A stretch of 64,000 nt of DNA from Bin87 sp965220095. Lineage in GTDB: Bacteria; Chloroflexota; Dehalococcoidia; Lucifugimonadales; UBA3495. Shown piece after piece: positions 35,981 to 44,179 of the stretch. The notes below the pieces were generated by a model. That model was not told where the DNA came from. It made no database searches and saw nothing but the letters and a program-made list of their open reading frames with translations. The position numbers and the translations under genes were made by a program. Within the stretch, counting starts at the first letter, position 1; each line of letters opens with the position of its first letter. The stretch spans positions 1-64,000 of the forward strand of contig CBDCPD010000002.1 of assembly GCA_965220095.1 (NCBI GenBank), in the 5' to 3' direction.

Positions 35981-36235
35981 ATATTATGCCCGTGGCCGGG
36001 CCGTGCAGAGGCGACTAACCGGTGAGTCGGCCCCAGGATGTATGCTCATGGCGAGGCGTGTCGTCCGGACGAAGGCCGAGCAGACGCTGGTGCATATCGC
36101 CCGATCGGGAGCATGGTCCGGGAGTCTTACGACGGCATCATTGGTGACGCCCCACTTGGAGCGATCCCGTTGGAGAGAGTGGCTACGGTCCGTGGCTCCC
36201 TCCGGCGACACGCCTACACGGCAGGCGAGGAAGGA
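35981..36235 (+). ncRNA. Candidate bridge-RNA region of IS110 copy 3
   Basis: A conserved non-coding leader that aligns over its whole length with 4890-5146 with scattered substitutions. Differences cluster near 36000-36025 and in the CCCCACTTGGAGCG segment near 36150, candidate variable loops. Conservation without a protein frame supports an RNA role. Confidence 0.5.
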
Positions 36236-37630
36236 ATGATGAGCACACGCAACAGCAGTGCCGAGCCGGCAGGACTGTCCCAACTGAACCTCAACGCGGC
36301 GGGCATTGACGTAGGGGCCACCAGCCACTATGTGGCAGTTCCCGCCGATCGGTCCGAACAGCCGGTGCGGGAGTTTGAGGCTTTCACGGCCGACCTGTAC
36401 CGTCTGGCGGAGTGGCTTTCGGAGTGCGGTGTGGAGACGGTGGTCATGGAGTCCACCGGCGTGTACTGGATACCGCTGTTCGGGGTGCTGGAGGAGCGGG
36501 GACTGGAGGTGATGCTGGTAGACCCCAGGCGCATCAAGAACGTGCCGGGTCGCAAGACCGACGTGCGGGACTGCCAGTGGCTACAGCAGTTGCACACCTA
36601 CGGCCTGCTGTCGGGAGCCTTCCGACCCGACGGGGACATACGACGCTTGCGCAGCTATCTGCGGCAGCGGGCCATGCTGGTGGAGTACGCGTCCCAGCAT
36701 ATCCAGCACATGCAGAAGGCGCTGACCCAGATGAACGTGAAGCTCCACCACGTCATCAGCGACATCACCGGCAAGACGGGCATGGACATCATCGCAGCCA
36801 TCGTGGATGGTGAACGGAACCCCCGGAAGCTGGCGCAATTGCGCGATCCCAGGATCAAGGCCGACGAGGCGACCATCGCCCGGTCGCTGCGGGGGCACTG
36901 GCGGGAGGAACACATCTTTGAGCTGACCCAGGCCCTGGAGCTGTACCGGTTCTATCAGGATAAGATTGCCGAGTGCGACCGGGAGATTGAAGCCCAGCTG
37001 GAACGGTTCGAAGACCGCAGCGACGGTGAGCCGCCGGCTCCCAATGGCAAAAAGCGCAATCAGAAGAACGCGCCCCGTTTCGATGTCCAGGGCCAACTGT
37101 ACCGGATGACGGGAGTGGACCTGACCCGAATCGACGGCGTGGATGCGTACACGGCCCTGAAGGTGATCAGCGAGATTGGCGCCGACATGACCAAATGGCC
37201 CAGCGCCAAGCACTTCGCGTCCTGGTTGGGGCTCAGCCCCAACAACCGCATCACCGGCGGCAAGGTCATCAGCTCAAAGACCAAACCCAGCGCCAACCGG
37301 GCCGCCGCGGCATTGCGTCTGGCGGCCAACGCGCTGCACCGCTCCGACAGCGCCCTGGGTGCCTTCCTGCGCCGGAAGAAAGCCCAACTGGGTGCGCCCA
37401 AGGCCATCACCGCCACGGCCCACCAGCTGGCCAGGCTCATCTATTCCATGCTGCGCCATGGCCAGGACTACGTGGATGCCGGCGCTGAATACTACGAACG
37501 CCAGTATCAGCAACGGGCGTTGCGCGCCGCCAAACATCGGGCGGCACAATTGGGCTACCGCTTGGTGCCAATGTCGGATGTCGGGGACCGCACCACGTAC
37601 GAACCTTCCGGCGCGTTGGCCTCCACGTGA
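36236..37630 (+). CDS. IS110-family recombinase, copy 3
   Basis: A full-length recombinase of about 464 residues. DEDD motifs AAGIDVGATSHY, MESTGVYWIPLFG and GRKTDVRDCQWLQ. The C-terminal domain has TRIDGVDAYTALKVISEIG and SWLGLSPNNRITGG. AGGAAGGA precedes the double ATG at 36236/36239. It serves as the intact reference for the broken copy at 5147-5867 and 7331-7420. Confidence 0.92.
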   Translation: MMSTRNSSAEPAGLSQLNLNAAGIDVGATSHYVAVPADRSEQPVREFEAFTADLYRLAEWLSECGVETVVMESTGVYWIPLFGVLEERGLEVMLVDPRRIKNVPGRKTDVRDCQWLQQLHTYGLLSGAFRPDGDIRRLRSYLRQRAMLVEYASQHIQHMQKALTQMNVKLHHVISDITGKTGMDIIAAIVDGERNPRKLAQLRDPRIKADEATIARSLRGHWREEHIFELTQALELYRFYQDKIAECDREIEAQLERFEDRSDGEPPAPNGKKRNQKNAPRFDVQGQLYRMTGVDLTRIDGVDAYTALKVISEIGADMTKWPSAKHFASWLGLSPNNRITGGKVISSKTKPSANRAAAALRLAANALHRSDSALGAFLRRKKAQLGAPKAITATAHQLARLIYSMLRHGQDYVDAGAEYYERQYQQRALRAAKHRAAQLGYRLVPMSDVGDRTTYEPSGALAST

Positions 37631-37651
37631 TGGCGTGGGTTAGTGAAGAGC

Positions 37652-37756
37652 GCCCTGGACCGGCTGGCCAACGCCAGCTACCAGATCGTCATCGAAGGCG
37701 CCAGCTACCGGGAACGGCTCTCGCCCACCGCACTCTACTGGGCGCAAAGGGGGTGA
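37652..37756 (+). pseudogene. istB: IstB, detached C-terminal part
   Basis: Thirty-four codons and TGA (ALDRLANASYQIVIEGASYR, ending WAQRGG) complete the IstB frame interrupted at 34282. The IS21 right end follows at 37857. Confidence 0.9.
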
Positions 37757-37857
37757 TTGACCCGCAAACTACAACCTGATAATAGTCAATTCACCGCGCT
37801 CCCAGGGTGGCTGGATGTCCGTGAAAATCGCCGGCCTAATGACCCTGAAAATTGACA

Positions 37858-38085
37858 GAGGGACATTATTTTCTCCTTACTTATTCGAAAGTTTGTGGGC
37901 CAGATATCCGGGATTGTTGAAACGCCGAGGACTCAACTAAGCGGCGTTGCAGGCGCCAATACAGATACATTAGCCTGGACATGATGAATATTTTAGCCAC
38001 CACTGGAGTCGAATCTCACTTCTTTGAATATCGGGTCGCAGCATGTTATTCTCTCTAGACAAATATCAGGCCGTGAGGTGTTGCA
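37858..38085. other. Intergenic stretch after IS21; nothing recognised
   Basis: AT-richer DNA without a supported frame. It probably holds the promoter of the gene at 38086; GTGAGGTG (38073-38080) is its likely ribosome-binding site. Confidence 0.4.
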
Positions 38086-38562
38086 GTGGTCAAGGTTATT
38101 CTGCAAGTTGATGGCGAAGCCGACGAGGTGATCACGGCGATCCGGCGCCTGGCGGGTGGTGACGGAGTTGCGTTGAGTGCACCGCCGCCGGCGCCGGAGG
38201 TTTCGGAAGAGGCGCCGGAAGTTGTTCCGGAAGTTGTTGTTGAGCCAGTGGTGCCCGAGGGCGAGTGGAACGCCGATCGCGTGCGCACCTTCTGGGAGTT
38301 TCTGGCCCAAGACGCCCGGGAGATTTATCGCAGCGTGGCGCGACGCAGGGGCTACGTGATATCGCGCGATTCGTTGCTGGATTCGATGCACCTGACGGCG
38401 CGGGAGTTGTCGGGGCGGCTGTCGTCCCAGGGGCACGCGGTGCGTCGGATTCGGCGTCACCACAACGTGTCGTTGCCCCATCCCATGTCTTTTGACTCGG
38501 CCTCCGAGGAGTACCGGATGCGCAGTGACGTGGGCGAGGTCATCGTGAGCCTGGATTTGTAA
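38086..38562 (+). CDS. Small protein with a predicted winged-helix-like core
   Basis: A 158-residue protein from a GTG start with a nearby GTGAGGTG. An N-terminal strand-helix (VKVILQVDGEADEVITAIRR), a Glu/Pro/Val-rich linker (about 35-65), and then helical FWEFLAQDAREIYRSVARRR and DSMHLTARELSGRLSSQGHA. The latter recalls small HTH-like bacterial proteins in which one helix follows a Ser/Gly-Arg-Leu-Ser-Ser turn. DNA binding is a guess. It is isolated between IS21 and a tnpB element. Confidence 0.5.
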   Translation: MVKVILQVDGEADEVITAIRRLAGGDGVALSAPPPAPEVSEEAPEVVPEVVVEPVVPEGEWNADRVRTFWEFLAQDAREIYRSVARRRGYVISRDSLLDSMHLTARELSGRLSSQGHAVRRIRRHHNVSLPHPMSFDSASEEYRMRSDVGEVIVSLDL

Positions 38563-38792
38563 CCAACCGGAGGCTACTGCCGGCGGTGGGTGTATTGCTG
38601 CTCTACAGAGGATTCGCTACGGCGTCCCGGTGTTCGGCGCCAGTTTTCCTACGAGATCGGCGAGCAGCGGCGTTTCCCAATCGTCCAGTTGATCGTCGAC
38701 CGCAAAAAATATGTTGAGCAATATTCAATAACGCCCGTTTTTGATGACAACACCAGCCTGACCATCACGCACGACCGCCCTACAATAAGGCC
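38563..38792. other. Intergenic stretch with tnpB left end
   Basis: No gene was supported. The last about 90 bases (TTGAGCAATATTCAATAACG near 38714) look like the left end of the following tnpB element, since CGTTATTCAACA recurs after its 3' end at 40345. Confidence 0.4.
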
Positions 38793-40334
38793 ATGAGTAC
38801 CAGAACCGTCAAGTTGCCCCTCGTCAATACAGACGCCGGCTCTCGCCTCATCGGCTACCTGGCCAGCCAGCAACGCCTCGCCTACAACCACGCCGTTCAC
38901 GTCCTCAACCACGAGCCAAGCATCCCGAGGCGGGCTACAACCGGTTCATCCTACGGTCTCAACAAACGCACCACCGCCTGGCGGAACCAAGACCCCAAAG
39001 CCCGCCACGCTCCCTACCACATCCACCAGCAGGGCAGCGAGGCCGCTCACCTCGCCAACCAAAGCCTTATCGAAAGCCGCATCAAACGGCTCGAACGTAT
39101 CGAAGCTGCCCATGCCAGAGGCAATCAGCCGCATCCATCAGATGCCAGACCTCATCGCCGTACCATCACTCACCGCTCCCGCAAGCACGGCACCCAGACC
39201 CTAGCTATCAGGGCGCGTCAGTTCATCACCCCCATCGGCCGCTACACCTTCACCGTCGCCGGCGTCGCTCACGTCTTCCGCGTCAGGCGTCCACTCCCCG
39301 ACAACATCCTGACCATGCAATTCGTCGAGATTCCCGACCGACGTCGCTCCGTAAACGCTCCGCTTCACGCAATCCCATACCAACTGCACGTAGCAGTCAG
39401 CGAAGAAGGCCCGGAGCCATCGGAACTCGCCAACGTCCCCCTCGAGCACTACGACGGCATGGACGACGGCGTCAAAAACCACTGGACCTTCTCCAACGGT
39501 GAACAGTTCTCCTTCGTCGAGCCCATGCCTAACCACCGCCCTCGGGCCGAGCGACGCGCCAATCAACAGAAACGGAAAGGCTCCAAGCGTAAACGCCGAC
39601 ACGCGCAAGCGACCAACACCAGTTCCCGCAAGCGCAACGCCGATAAAAAGCGCCAGTTCAACCAGCACGCCAGCACGCATCTTGAGAAAGTCCGGCCTGC
39701 GGCCATGTGCATTGAGGACAAGAGCCTGGCCAACATGACGCGATCCGCAGCCGGCAAGGGCCGTCGCCGCAAGGCCGGCCTCAACCGTTCGCTCGCCGCC
39801 GTCGGCCTAAGCGAGAACCAGCAGATCCTGGTCAACCAATGCCTCAAGAGAGGTATCCATATAATCCCCGTCCCAGCGCCCGGCACCAGTCAGACCTGCC
39901 CGCGCTGCGGACACCGGCATCGGGAGAACCGCGAAAGCCAAGCGAGCTTCCGATGCCGACATTGCGGATGGGCCGGACACGCCGATCACTCGGCCGCTCA
40001 GGTCATCCGCAACCGCGGCTTCGTTCGCATCACCGAGTTGATCCACGGATCTACTCCATGCGTCCAAGACGCGCCCACCGGGTGGCAGGAACAGCCATCC
40101 CGCTACGGGCAGCTCGCATTGCTGCCCGTGGCTCAAAACACGCTCAAGCCGAAGAGCAGCGCGACGAAGCCGTGCAAGTCCAGTAGGAAACCGCCAGGGT
40201 CCGCGGCTCCAGGCCGGACATCCCAGGTCCTCGGTACTAACAAGTCGTCGGCTGGGGCAATGCGCCCACCAGACAGCAGCGACCAATCCCTGGAAACCGG
40301 GCTTGCCCAAGGTGTACAAACACGCCTGCCATGA
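38793..40334 (+). CDS. tnpB: TnpB-like RNA-guided nuclease (second lineage)
   Basis: A 513-residue protein. N-terminal LAYNHAVHVLNHEP is shared with the protein at 44180-45763. RuvC residues: YDGMDDGVKNHWTF (Asp), AAMCIEDKSLANM (Glu) and WAGHADHSAAQVIRNR (Asp). The zinc ribbon is complete (CPRCGHRHRE and FRCRHCGW). A long Arg/Lys-rich insert (about 245-290, QKRKGSKRKRRHAQ) may bind RNA. The C-terminal about 90 residues are low-complexity and read toward the right end. No tnpA is present. ATG 38793 opens the frame just after the left end. Confidence 0.82.
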   Translation: MSTRTVKLPLVNTDAGSRLIGYLASQQRLAYNHAVHVLNHEPSIPRRATTGSSYGLNKRTTAWRNQDPKARHAPYHIHQQGSEAAHLANQSLIESRIKRLERIEAAHARGNQPHPSDARPHRRTITHRSRKHGTQTLAIRARQFITPIGRYTFTVAGVAHVFRVRRPLPDNILTMQFVEIPDRRRSVNAPLHAIPYQLHVAVSEEGPEPSELANVPLEHYDGMDDGVKNHWTFSNGEQFSFVEPMPNHRPRAERRANQQKRKGSKRKRRHAQATNTSSRKRNADKKRQFNQHASTHLEKVRPAAMCIEDKSLANMTRSAAGKGRRRKAGLNRSLAAVGLSENQQILVNQCLKRGIHIIPVPAPGTSQTCPRCGHRHRENRESQASFRCRHCGWAGHADHSAAQVIRNRGFVRITELIHGSTPCVQDAPTGWQEQPSRYGQLALLPVAQNTLKPKSSATKPCKSSRKPPGSAAPGRTSQVLGTNKSSAGAMRPPDSSDQSLETGLAQGVQTRLP

Positions 40335-40437
40335 ATATCCGTCAACGTTATTCAACATCGTCGAATGAATCATGGCCTAGACACGTTCCATCCAGGCGTA
40401 AGACGAGGTGAAAAAGGTCAGGATACGTTCTTTTCCT

Positions 40438-40667
40438 TCACCAGCAAGACGCGCAGTTGGGACGGAACAGTCAACGCCCGTCTGGGCGGCGCCCGGGTGA
40501 TTCGGGATGAGAGTGGGTTCGGAATGGATCGAGACGTGAACGGCGCCCGTGGGATATTCCTGCGGGCTTTGGGAGATAGCCCCTTCCTGCGTAGCTTGCT
40601 CACACAGGATGCATCGCAACCAACAGCGACATCGTCGAATGTTGTTTAGCGTTTAACTATCGATTGC
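40438..40667 (+). pseudogene. IS607 tnpB 3' fragment with right end
   Basis: The plus strand reads TSKTRSWDGTVNARLGG, FGMDRDVNGARGIFLRALGD and a stop at 40649, then GTTGTTTAGCGTTTAACTATCG, the IS607 right-end sequence. Only the last about 70 codons remain. Its insertion cut a small zinc-ribbon gene (40654-40773) at the end of the signalling operon. The terminal GG is mutated to GA. Confidence 0.88.
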
Positions 40668-40773
40668 ATCGGGCGCGATTCCTGAACCCAGAGGCGGGCA
40701 AAGACGGCAGACGCGATAGCGACACCGCCGGGTTGTCTGAGGGTCAGTATCCCGGCAGTCGGGACAGTGCATT
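40654..40773 (-). pseudogene. Truncated small zinc-ribbon protein at the end of the vWA/kinase operon
   Basis: Seventeen bases after the sensor gene stop, a minus-strand ATG at 40773 opens MHCPDCRDTDPQTTRRCRYR, then VCRLCPPLGSG, before running into the IS607 right end and a TAA. The CPDC/CRLC pairs look like a zinc ribbon; the start is reminiscent of NrdR-type ribbons but too short to say. About 30 native residues remain. Confidence 0.45.
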
Positions 40774-40790
40774 CCAAAGAAACACGGTTA

Positions 40791-42062
40791 TTAGCGAGGC
40801 CAACCTGCTGCGGGCACACCCGCGTCCAGGGCGGTCTGGACACCTACCGCCGCTTCCGCGGTCACCCAACCGCGCCAAAGGTCTCCGTTTTCCATCAACC
40901 AGTTCAACGCCGCTTCTTCGACGGTAGCCCCGTTTGCGTCCATCCACTGGAAAACTGCTTGGTACTCTCCAGTAGTGAAGCCCCAGTTTGTCAGCAGGTG
41001 AATGACTTCTGGCCTCATTCCGGTCACGTCGGAATGGACGGCAGTAAGGATCGTGCTGTCCTTGAACGCGCATGCTTGAGTGGTGTACCAGCACTCTTCG
41101 CTGTAGGGCGTTTCCTCCAGCTGCACCAGGTCCAGCAACAAGGCTGGGTCGGCGGTGCCCCACATGTATCCGAGCCAGGGTTTGCGCTTCGCATACGCGT
41201 CGTAGAGTTCTGTAAATAGGGCTGCCTCGGAGTCGGGTTTGACGACCTGTAGATGGTCGGTCAGGCCGTAACCTTCAATTTGGGCGTTGTTGCCTGTTTC
41301 GCAGGCCCAGCCGGCCACGCAGCCCACCAATCGGGCCTTACCGTCGCTGGTGGCGGTGGCAAACAACTCCCGATACCTGGGGTCTTTCAAGTCATCCACA
41401 TTGTCCAGACCGGGGTATTCCTCCTGCAGATACTGCGGAATGACGAAGGTGCTTTGCCAGTCCTCGCCCAGGCTGACGCCGCCGTAGGCGACCTCGCCGT
41501 TGGACAATGCTTCCCTCCAAAGGTCGCTTTGGAGTGGCAACCAAATTTCCATGGCGACGTGGACTTCGCCGGCGCGCAGACTGCGGAACAGGTGATCAGT
41601 GCCGCCGGACATCAAGCCGGTACGGTACCCGTAGCCGTGCTCCACGAGGTATTGGGCAATGCGCGTCTGAACCTGGGCGCTGGTCCAGTCTAGGTCGGAA
41701 AAGATGATGTTCTCGTCCGAGTTAGCTGATGGGGCTGACGCGAGGGGCGCCGTGGCCGCCTGCATCGCCGTGGACGGAGCCACCGGCGTGTCGGCCCGAG
41801 CTGCCGCAGCTTCCGGGAGCGGCGTGGCCGGCGGGACCGGGAGGACAGCCTGCGACGGCTCCGGGTCACCGCCGCCCAAGATTAGAACGGCAACGACGGC
41901 AACCACTACGACTATGGCTGCGATGCCGCCGCCGATGAATAGCCACCGCCGGGAGGAACCGGAACTGGACGCGGCGGCAGCCGGCGGGGTTATCGTCGCT
42001 CCGCAATAGGCGCAGAATGTGGATGTATCAGGAATCGTGTTACGACAATTGGGACATTCCAT
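40791..42062 (-). CDS. Membrane sensor: zinc ribbon + TM + OpuAC-like ligand-binding domain
   Basis: A 423-residue protein. Residues 1-22 form a zinc ribbon (CPNCRNTIPDTSTFCAYCG). A single membrane helix lies at about 38-60 (WLFIGGGIAAIVVVVAVVA). A Pro/Ala linker leads to a substrate-binding-protein domain of the glycine-betaine/choline (OpuAC) type (about 110-405: IIFSDLDWTSAQVQTRIAQY, GEVHVAMEIWLPLQSDLW, KRKPWLGYMWGTADPALL). No permease or ATPase gene is nearby, so it probably senses rather than transports. It follows the kinase gene by 18 bases, suggesting that outside ligand binding feeds the kinase/phosphatase/vWA module. The ligand is unknown. Confidence 0.78.
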   Translation of the reverse strand: MECPNCRNTIPDTSTFCAYCGATITPPAAAASSSGSSRRWLFIGGGIAAIVVVVAVVAVLILGGGDPEPSQAVLPVPPATPLPEAAAARADTPVAPSTAMQAATAPLASAPSANSDENIIFSDLDWTSAQVQTRIAQYLVEHGYGYRTGLMSGGTDHLFRSLRAGEVHVAMEIWLPLQSDLWREALSNGEVAYGGVSLGEDWQSTFVIPQYLQEEYPGLDNVDDLKDPRYRELFATATSDGKARLVGCVAGWACETGNNAQIEGYGLTDHLQVVKPDSEAALFTELYDAYAKRKPWLGYMWGTADPALLLDLVQLEETPYSEECWYTTQACAFKDSTILTAVHSDVTGMRPEVIHLLTNWGFTTGEYQAVFQWMDANGATVEEAALNWLMENGDLWRGWVTAEAAVGVQTALDAGVPAAGWPR

Positions 42063-42080
42063 AGCAAAAATACTCAGTGG

Positions 42081-43346
42081 CTAGGTGTTACGCCCGCAGG
42101 CAGGGCAAAATCTGGCATTGACCGGGGTCTGGGTGCCGCAACTCGAGCAGAAACGATTGCCCGAATACAGCGTGGCCAGGCACTGGCTGTTGGCACAATA
42201 GATAAGGTTCGCCGGGTTGGGCAACCCACACCTGGGGCACGGAACGGAGGGTGGCGCGGCTATGACCGGCGGCGCAACAGGCGGAGGCACGGCCACGGGC
42301 GGCGGCGGCACGGGCATGGGCGGTGGCGGTGCGGGCGGTGGCGCGGCCACGGGCGGCGGCGGTGCGGGCGGTGCCGGTACAACTGCGGCGGGCGCCGGCG
42401 CCGCCAACGGAGGCGCCGCTATTGGCGCCGAGGCGGGTTGCCCCTGCTGAGTGTTCAATATGCTTTCCAGATTGGGAACCGCCTCTACCTGAAAAGAGCA
42501 GCACTGCTCCAGGTAGGCTGTCAGATAGCGAACTGTATCGTCCTGGCTGCTTTTCAAGGCTTGGAAACACTGGGAATTAGCCGGGTCTCCGTAATCAACC
42601 CTCCTGAGCAGCAGGTTGTCGTCGTTATAAAACCGGTCCCACAACCCGGGGTCGGCGGCCAAAGCCATTAGACTCAGGTAGATTACCAATGCCGGAAAGT
42701 TGTCCACACTCTCGTTGTAGTTTTGGGACGTCTTCAGCGGATGCTGGAAGTGTTGATGCCCGTTTTCAGGGCTGGCCTGCCCCGCGTATTGGGGCAGAAA
42801 CATCGCGTCGTAATCTACCAGACGCAGGGAGCGGTCTTGCTGCACCATAACGTTGCCGTGCTGCAGATCATTATGGGCGATGTTCAAAGAGCCGAGGGCG
42901 CTCACCAGCCCCCGCCACCGGGCGGCTACGATTTGCAGGCTGTTGGGTGTGTTCAAGTTACTCTCGACAAATTTGTTCATCGGCTCGCCGTTGACCCACT
43001 CCATTTTGACCAATGGATACCAGTCGCCAGCGACGAGGATTCCCTGTTCGAGGTACTCAAACTCCACGAAGGCCGGTGGGAGGGTGGCCCTGAGGAAGGT
43101 GTCCAGCTGACCGTAACGCGCGTGCTGGTCATTCACGGCACGGGTAAAACAGCGCACGGCAAAGCTGCGGCCCTGGTTGGATACCCGATACACCGCAGCG
43201 AAATTGCCGGCCGATACTACGGGCATCCCGGCCCGTCCGCCCCGGTCGTACACCGCCAGCTCTCCGCTGGAAAGCTCCGGGTCGGCAAAACATCGCACCG
43301 GATTCTGAATCGCGCTGCTGAACTCCGCTATGCCCGGCCATGCCAT
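42081..43346 (-). CDS. Ser/Thr protein kinase with C-terminal zinc ribbons (TerY-P type)
   Basis: A 421-residue protein. Kinase domain about 30-290: FAAVYRVSNQGRSFAVRCF (Lys position occupied by Arg in AVR), catalytic loop AHNDLQHGNVMV (Asp and Asn kept, HRD is HND) and LRLVDYDAMFLP in place of DFG. A Pro/Ala-rich linker (about 315-368) leads to two zinc ribbons (CPRCGLPNPANLIYCANSQC and CSSCGTQTPVNARFCPACG). This composition matches the kinase of TerY-P triads (vWA, PP2C, kinase with ribbons). The start is ATG 43346, six bases after the PP2C stop. Phosphotransfer is likely but the Arg substitution should be noted. Confidence 0.8.
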   Translation of the reverse strand: MAWPGIAEFSSAIQNPVRCFADPELSSGELAVYDRGGRAGMPVVSAGNFAAVYRVSNQGRSFAVRCFTRAVNDQHARYGQLDTFLRATLPPAFVEFEYLEQGILVAGDWYPLVKMEWVNGEPMNKFVESNLNTPNSLQIVAARWRGLVSALGSLNIAHNDLQHGNVMVQQDRSLRLVDYDAMFLPQYAGQASPENGHQHFQHPLKTSQNYNESVDNFPALVIYLSLMALAADPGLWDRFYNDDNLLLRRVDYGDPANSQCFQALKSSQDDTVRYLTAYLEQCCSFQVEAVPNLESILNTQQGQPASAPIAAPPLAAPAPAAVVPAPPAPPPPVAAPPPAPPPPMPVPPPPVAVPPPVAPPVIAAPPSVPCPRCGLPNPANLIYCANSQCLATLYSGNRFCSSCGTQTPVNARFCPACGRNT

Positions 43347-43351
43347 CGCTG

Positions 43352-44149
43352 CTACTTCCTATCGCTGGGCTGTTCCGCTCCCTGTTCCACTTCAATGACA
43401 ATCAGGGTGGTGTCGTCGTTTCGCATCGCACGCTCGTCGCGTCGTTCCTGCACCCAGTCGTCCCATTCCGCCGGCTCCAACGACCGCAGCGTTTCCCACG
43501 GCTTGCCCCCCGATTCATGTTCCTGGAGCAGCCAAGCGGCCAGGGCGTCGGAGGCCAGGATAACCACGTCTCCGGGCCGGAACTCCCCGCTGAGCTGGCA
43601 GACCAACTCCCACAGCCCCGCGTTATTGTCTGGATTGCTGCAAATCAGGGATGGGGTGTTGTTGAACTGGCCCGACTCATCCAGCGGAAAAGCCACTTCC
43701 AGCACGTCATCGCGGACGACGAACAGGCAACAGTCGCCCACGGCGGCGGCCCGCCAGGGGAAGCCTCCGGAGCTGTTGGGCGTCAGGGCAACGGTCATTC
43801 CCAGCAGCGCCGCCAGTGCGCCGGCCTTTGTCTTGGCCTCGCCGTGCCACGGGATCCGGTCCCACGGCACGCCCTCGCGCCATTCCTCTCCGCACGGCTT
43901 CAGCCAGTCGGTCAAGGCGGAATCGTCCAGGTTGGGGAGGTCCAGCGGGCGGCTGAGGAAGGCGTCGGTCAGGATTTGGGCCCATTCTCTGGAAAAGGCA
44001 GCCTCGCTGGCCCCGTCGGCAATGGCGATTAATGCCGTGCCGCCGTCGCCGTCAAGCTGGCCGGGGGAGACTGCTGAGGCGTCTTCGTATTCTTCCGGGC
44101 TGTTGCCTGCTTTTGGCGTCCCGAACCGTTTGGGAGGACACAATGGCAT
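43352..44149 (-). CDS. PP2C-family protein phosphatase (TerY-P type)
   Basis: A 265-residue phosphatase. Metal-binding motifs IAIADGASEAAFSREWA (DG), AAVGDCCLFVVR (GD), DVVILASDALAAWLLQE (SD) and RNDDTTLIVIEV (DD) are in the usual PP2C order. The ASEAAF variant after DG is typical of the small PP2Cs coupled to vWA proteins. ATG 44149 lies about 30 bases from the inserted tnpB element; before that insertion the gene followed the vWA-1 stop by about 35 bases, so the two were one operon. Confidence 0.85.
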   Translation of the reverse strand: MPLCPPKRFGTPKAGNSPEEYEDASAVSPGQLDGDGGTALIAIADGASEAAFSREWAQILTDAFLSRPLDLPNLDDSALTDWLKPCGEEWREGVPWDRIPWHGEAKTKAGALAALLGMTVALTPNSSGGFPWRAAAVGDCCLFVVRDDVLEVAFPLDESGQFNNTPSLICSNPDNNAGLWELVCQLSGEFRPGDVVILASDALAAWLLQEHESGGKPWETLRSLEPAEWDDWVQERRDERAMRNDDTTLIVIEVEQGAEQPSDRK

Positions 44150-44179
44150 CGTCGGCCCCCTGAATTAGCGCAGACTTGA

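Larger units (their letters stand above)
35978..37651 (+). mobile_element. IS110-family element, copy 3
   Basis: The left end AGCAATATTATGCCCGTG directly follows copy 2, sharing AGC (35978-35980). The right end meets istB at AGC (37649-37651). The closest relative in the window is the broken copy 1 at 4888. Intact. Confidence 0.85.
31911..37857 (+). mobile_element. IS21-family element, split by two tandem IS110 elements
   Basis: The left end TGTCATTGTTCAGG and the right-end complement TGTCAATTTTCAGG form the terminal repeats. Multiple internal copies of TTCAGGrTC...GGCC lie near the left end (31911-31990), typical of IS21. The element contains istA (frameshifted) and istB (interrupted at 34282 by 3.4 kb of IS110). 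No clear target duplication was found. Confidence 0.82.

Noticed and set aside
38590..38796. 68-residue plus-strand frame before the tnpB at 38793
   Set aside because: Runs through the tnpB element's left end and has no ribosome-binding site or recognisable domain.
42217..42450. Gly/Ala-rich plus-strand frame
   Set aside because: Antisense of the Pro/Ala linker of the kinase; composition is explained by the linker codons.
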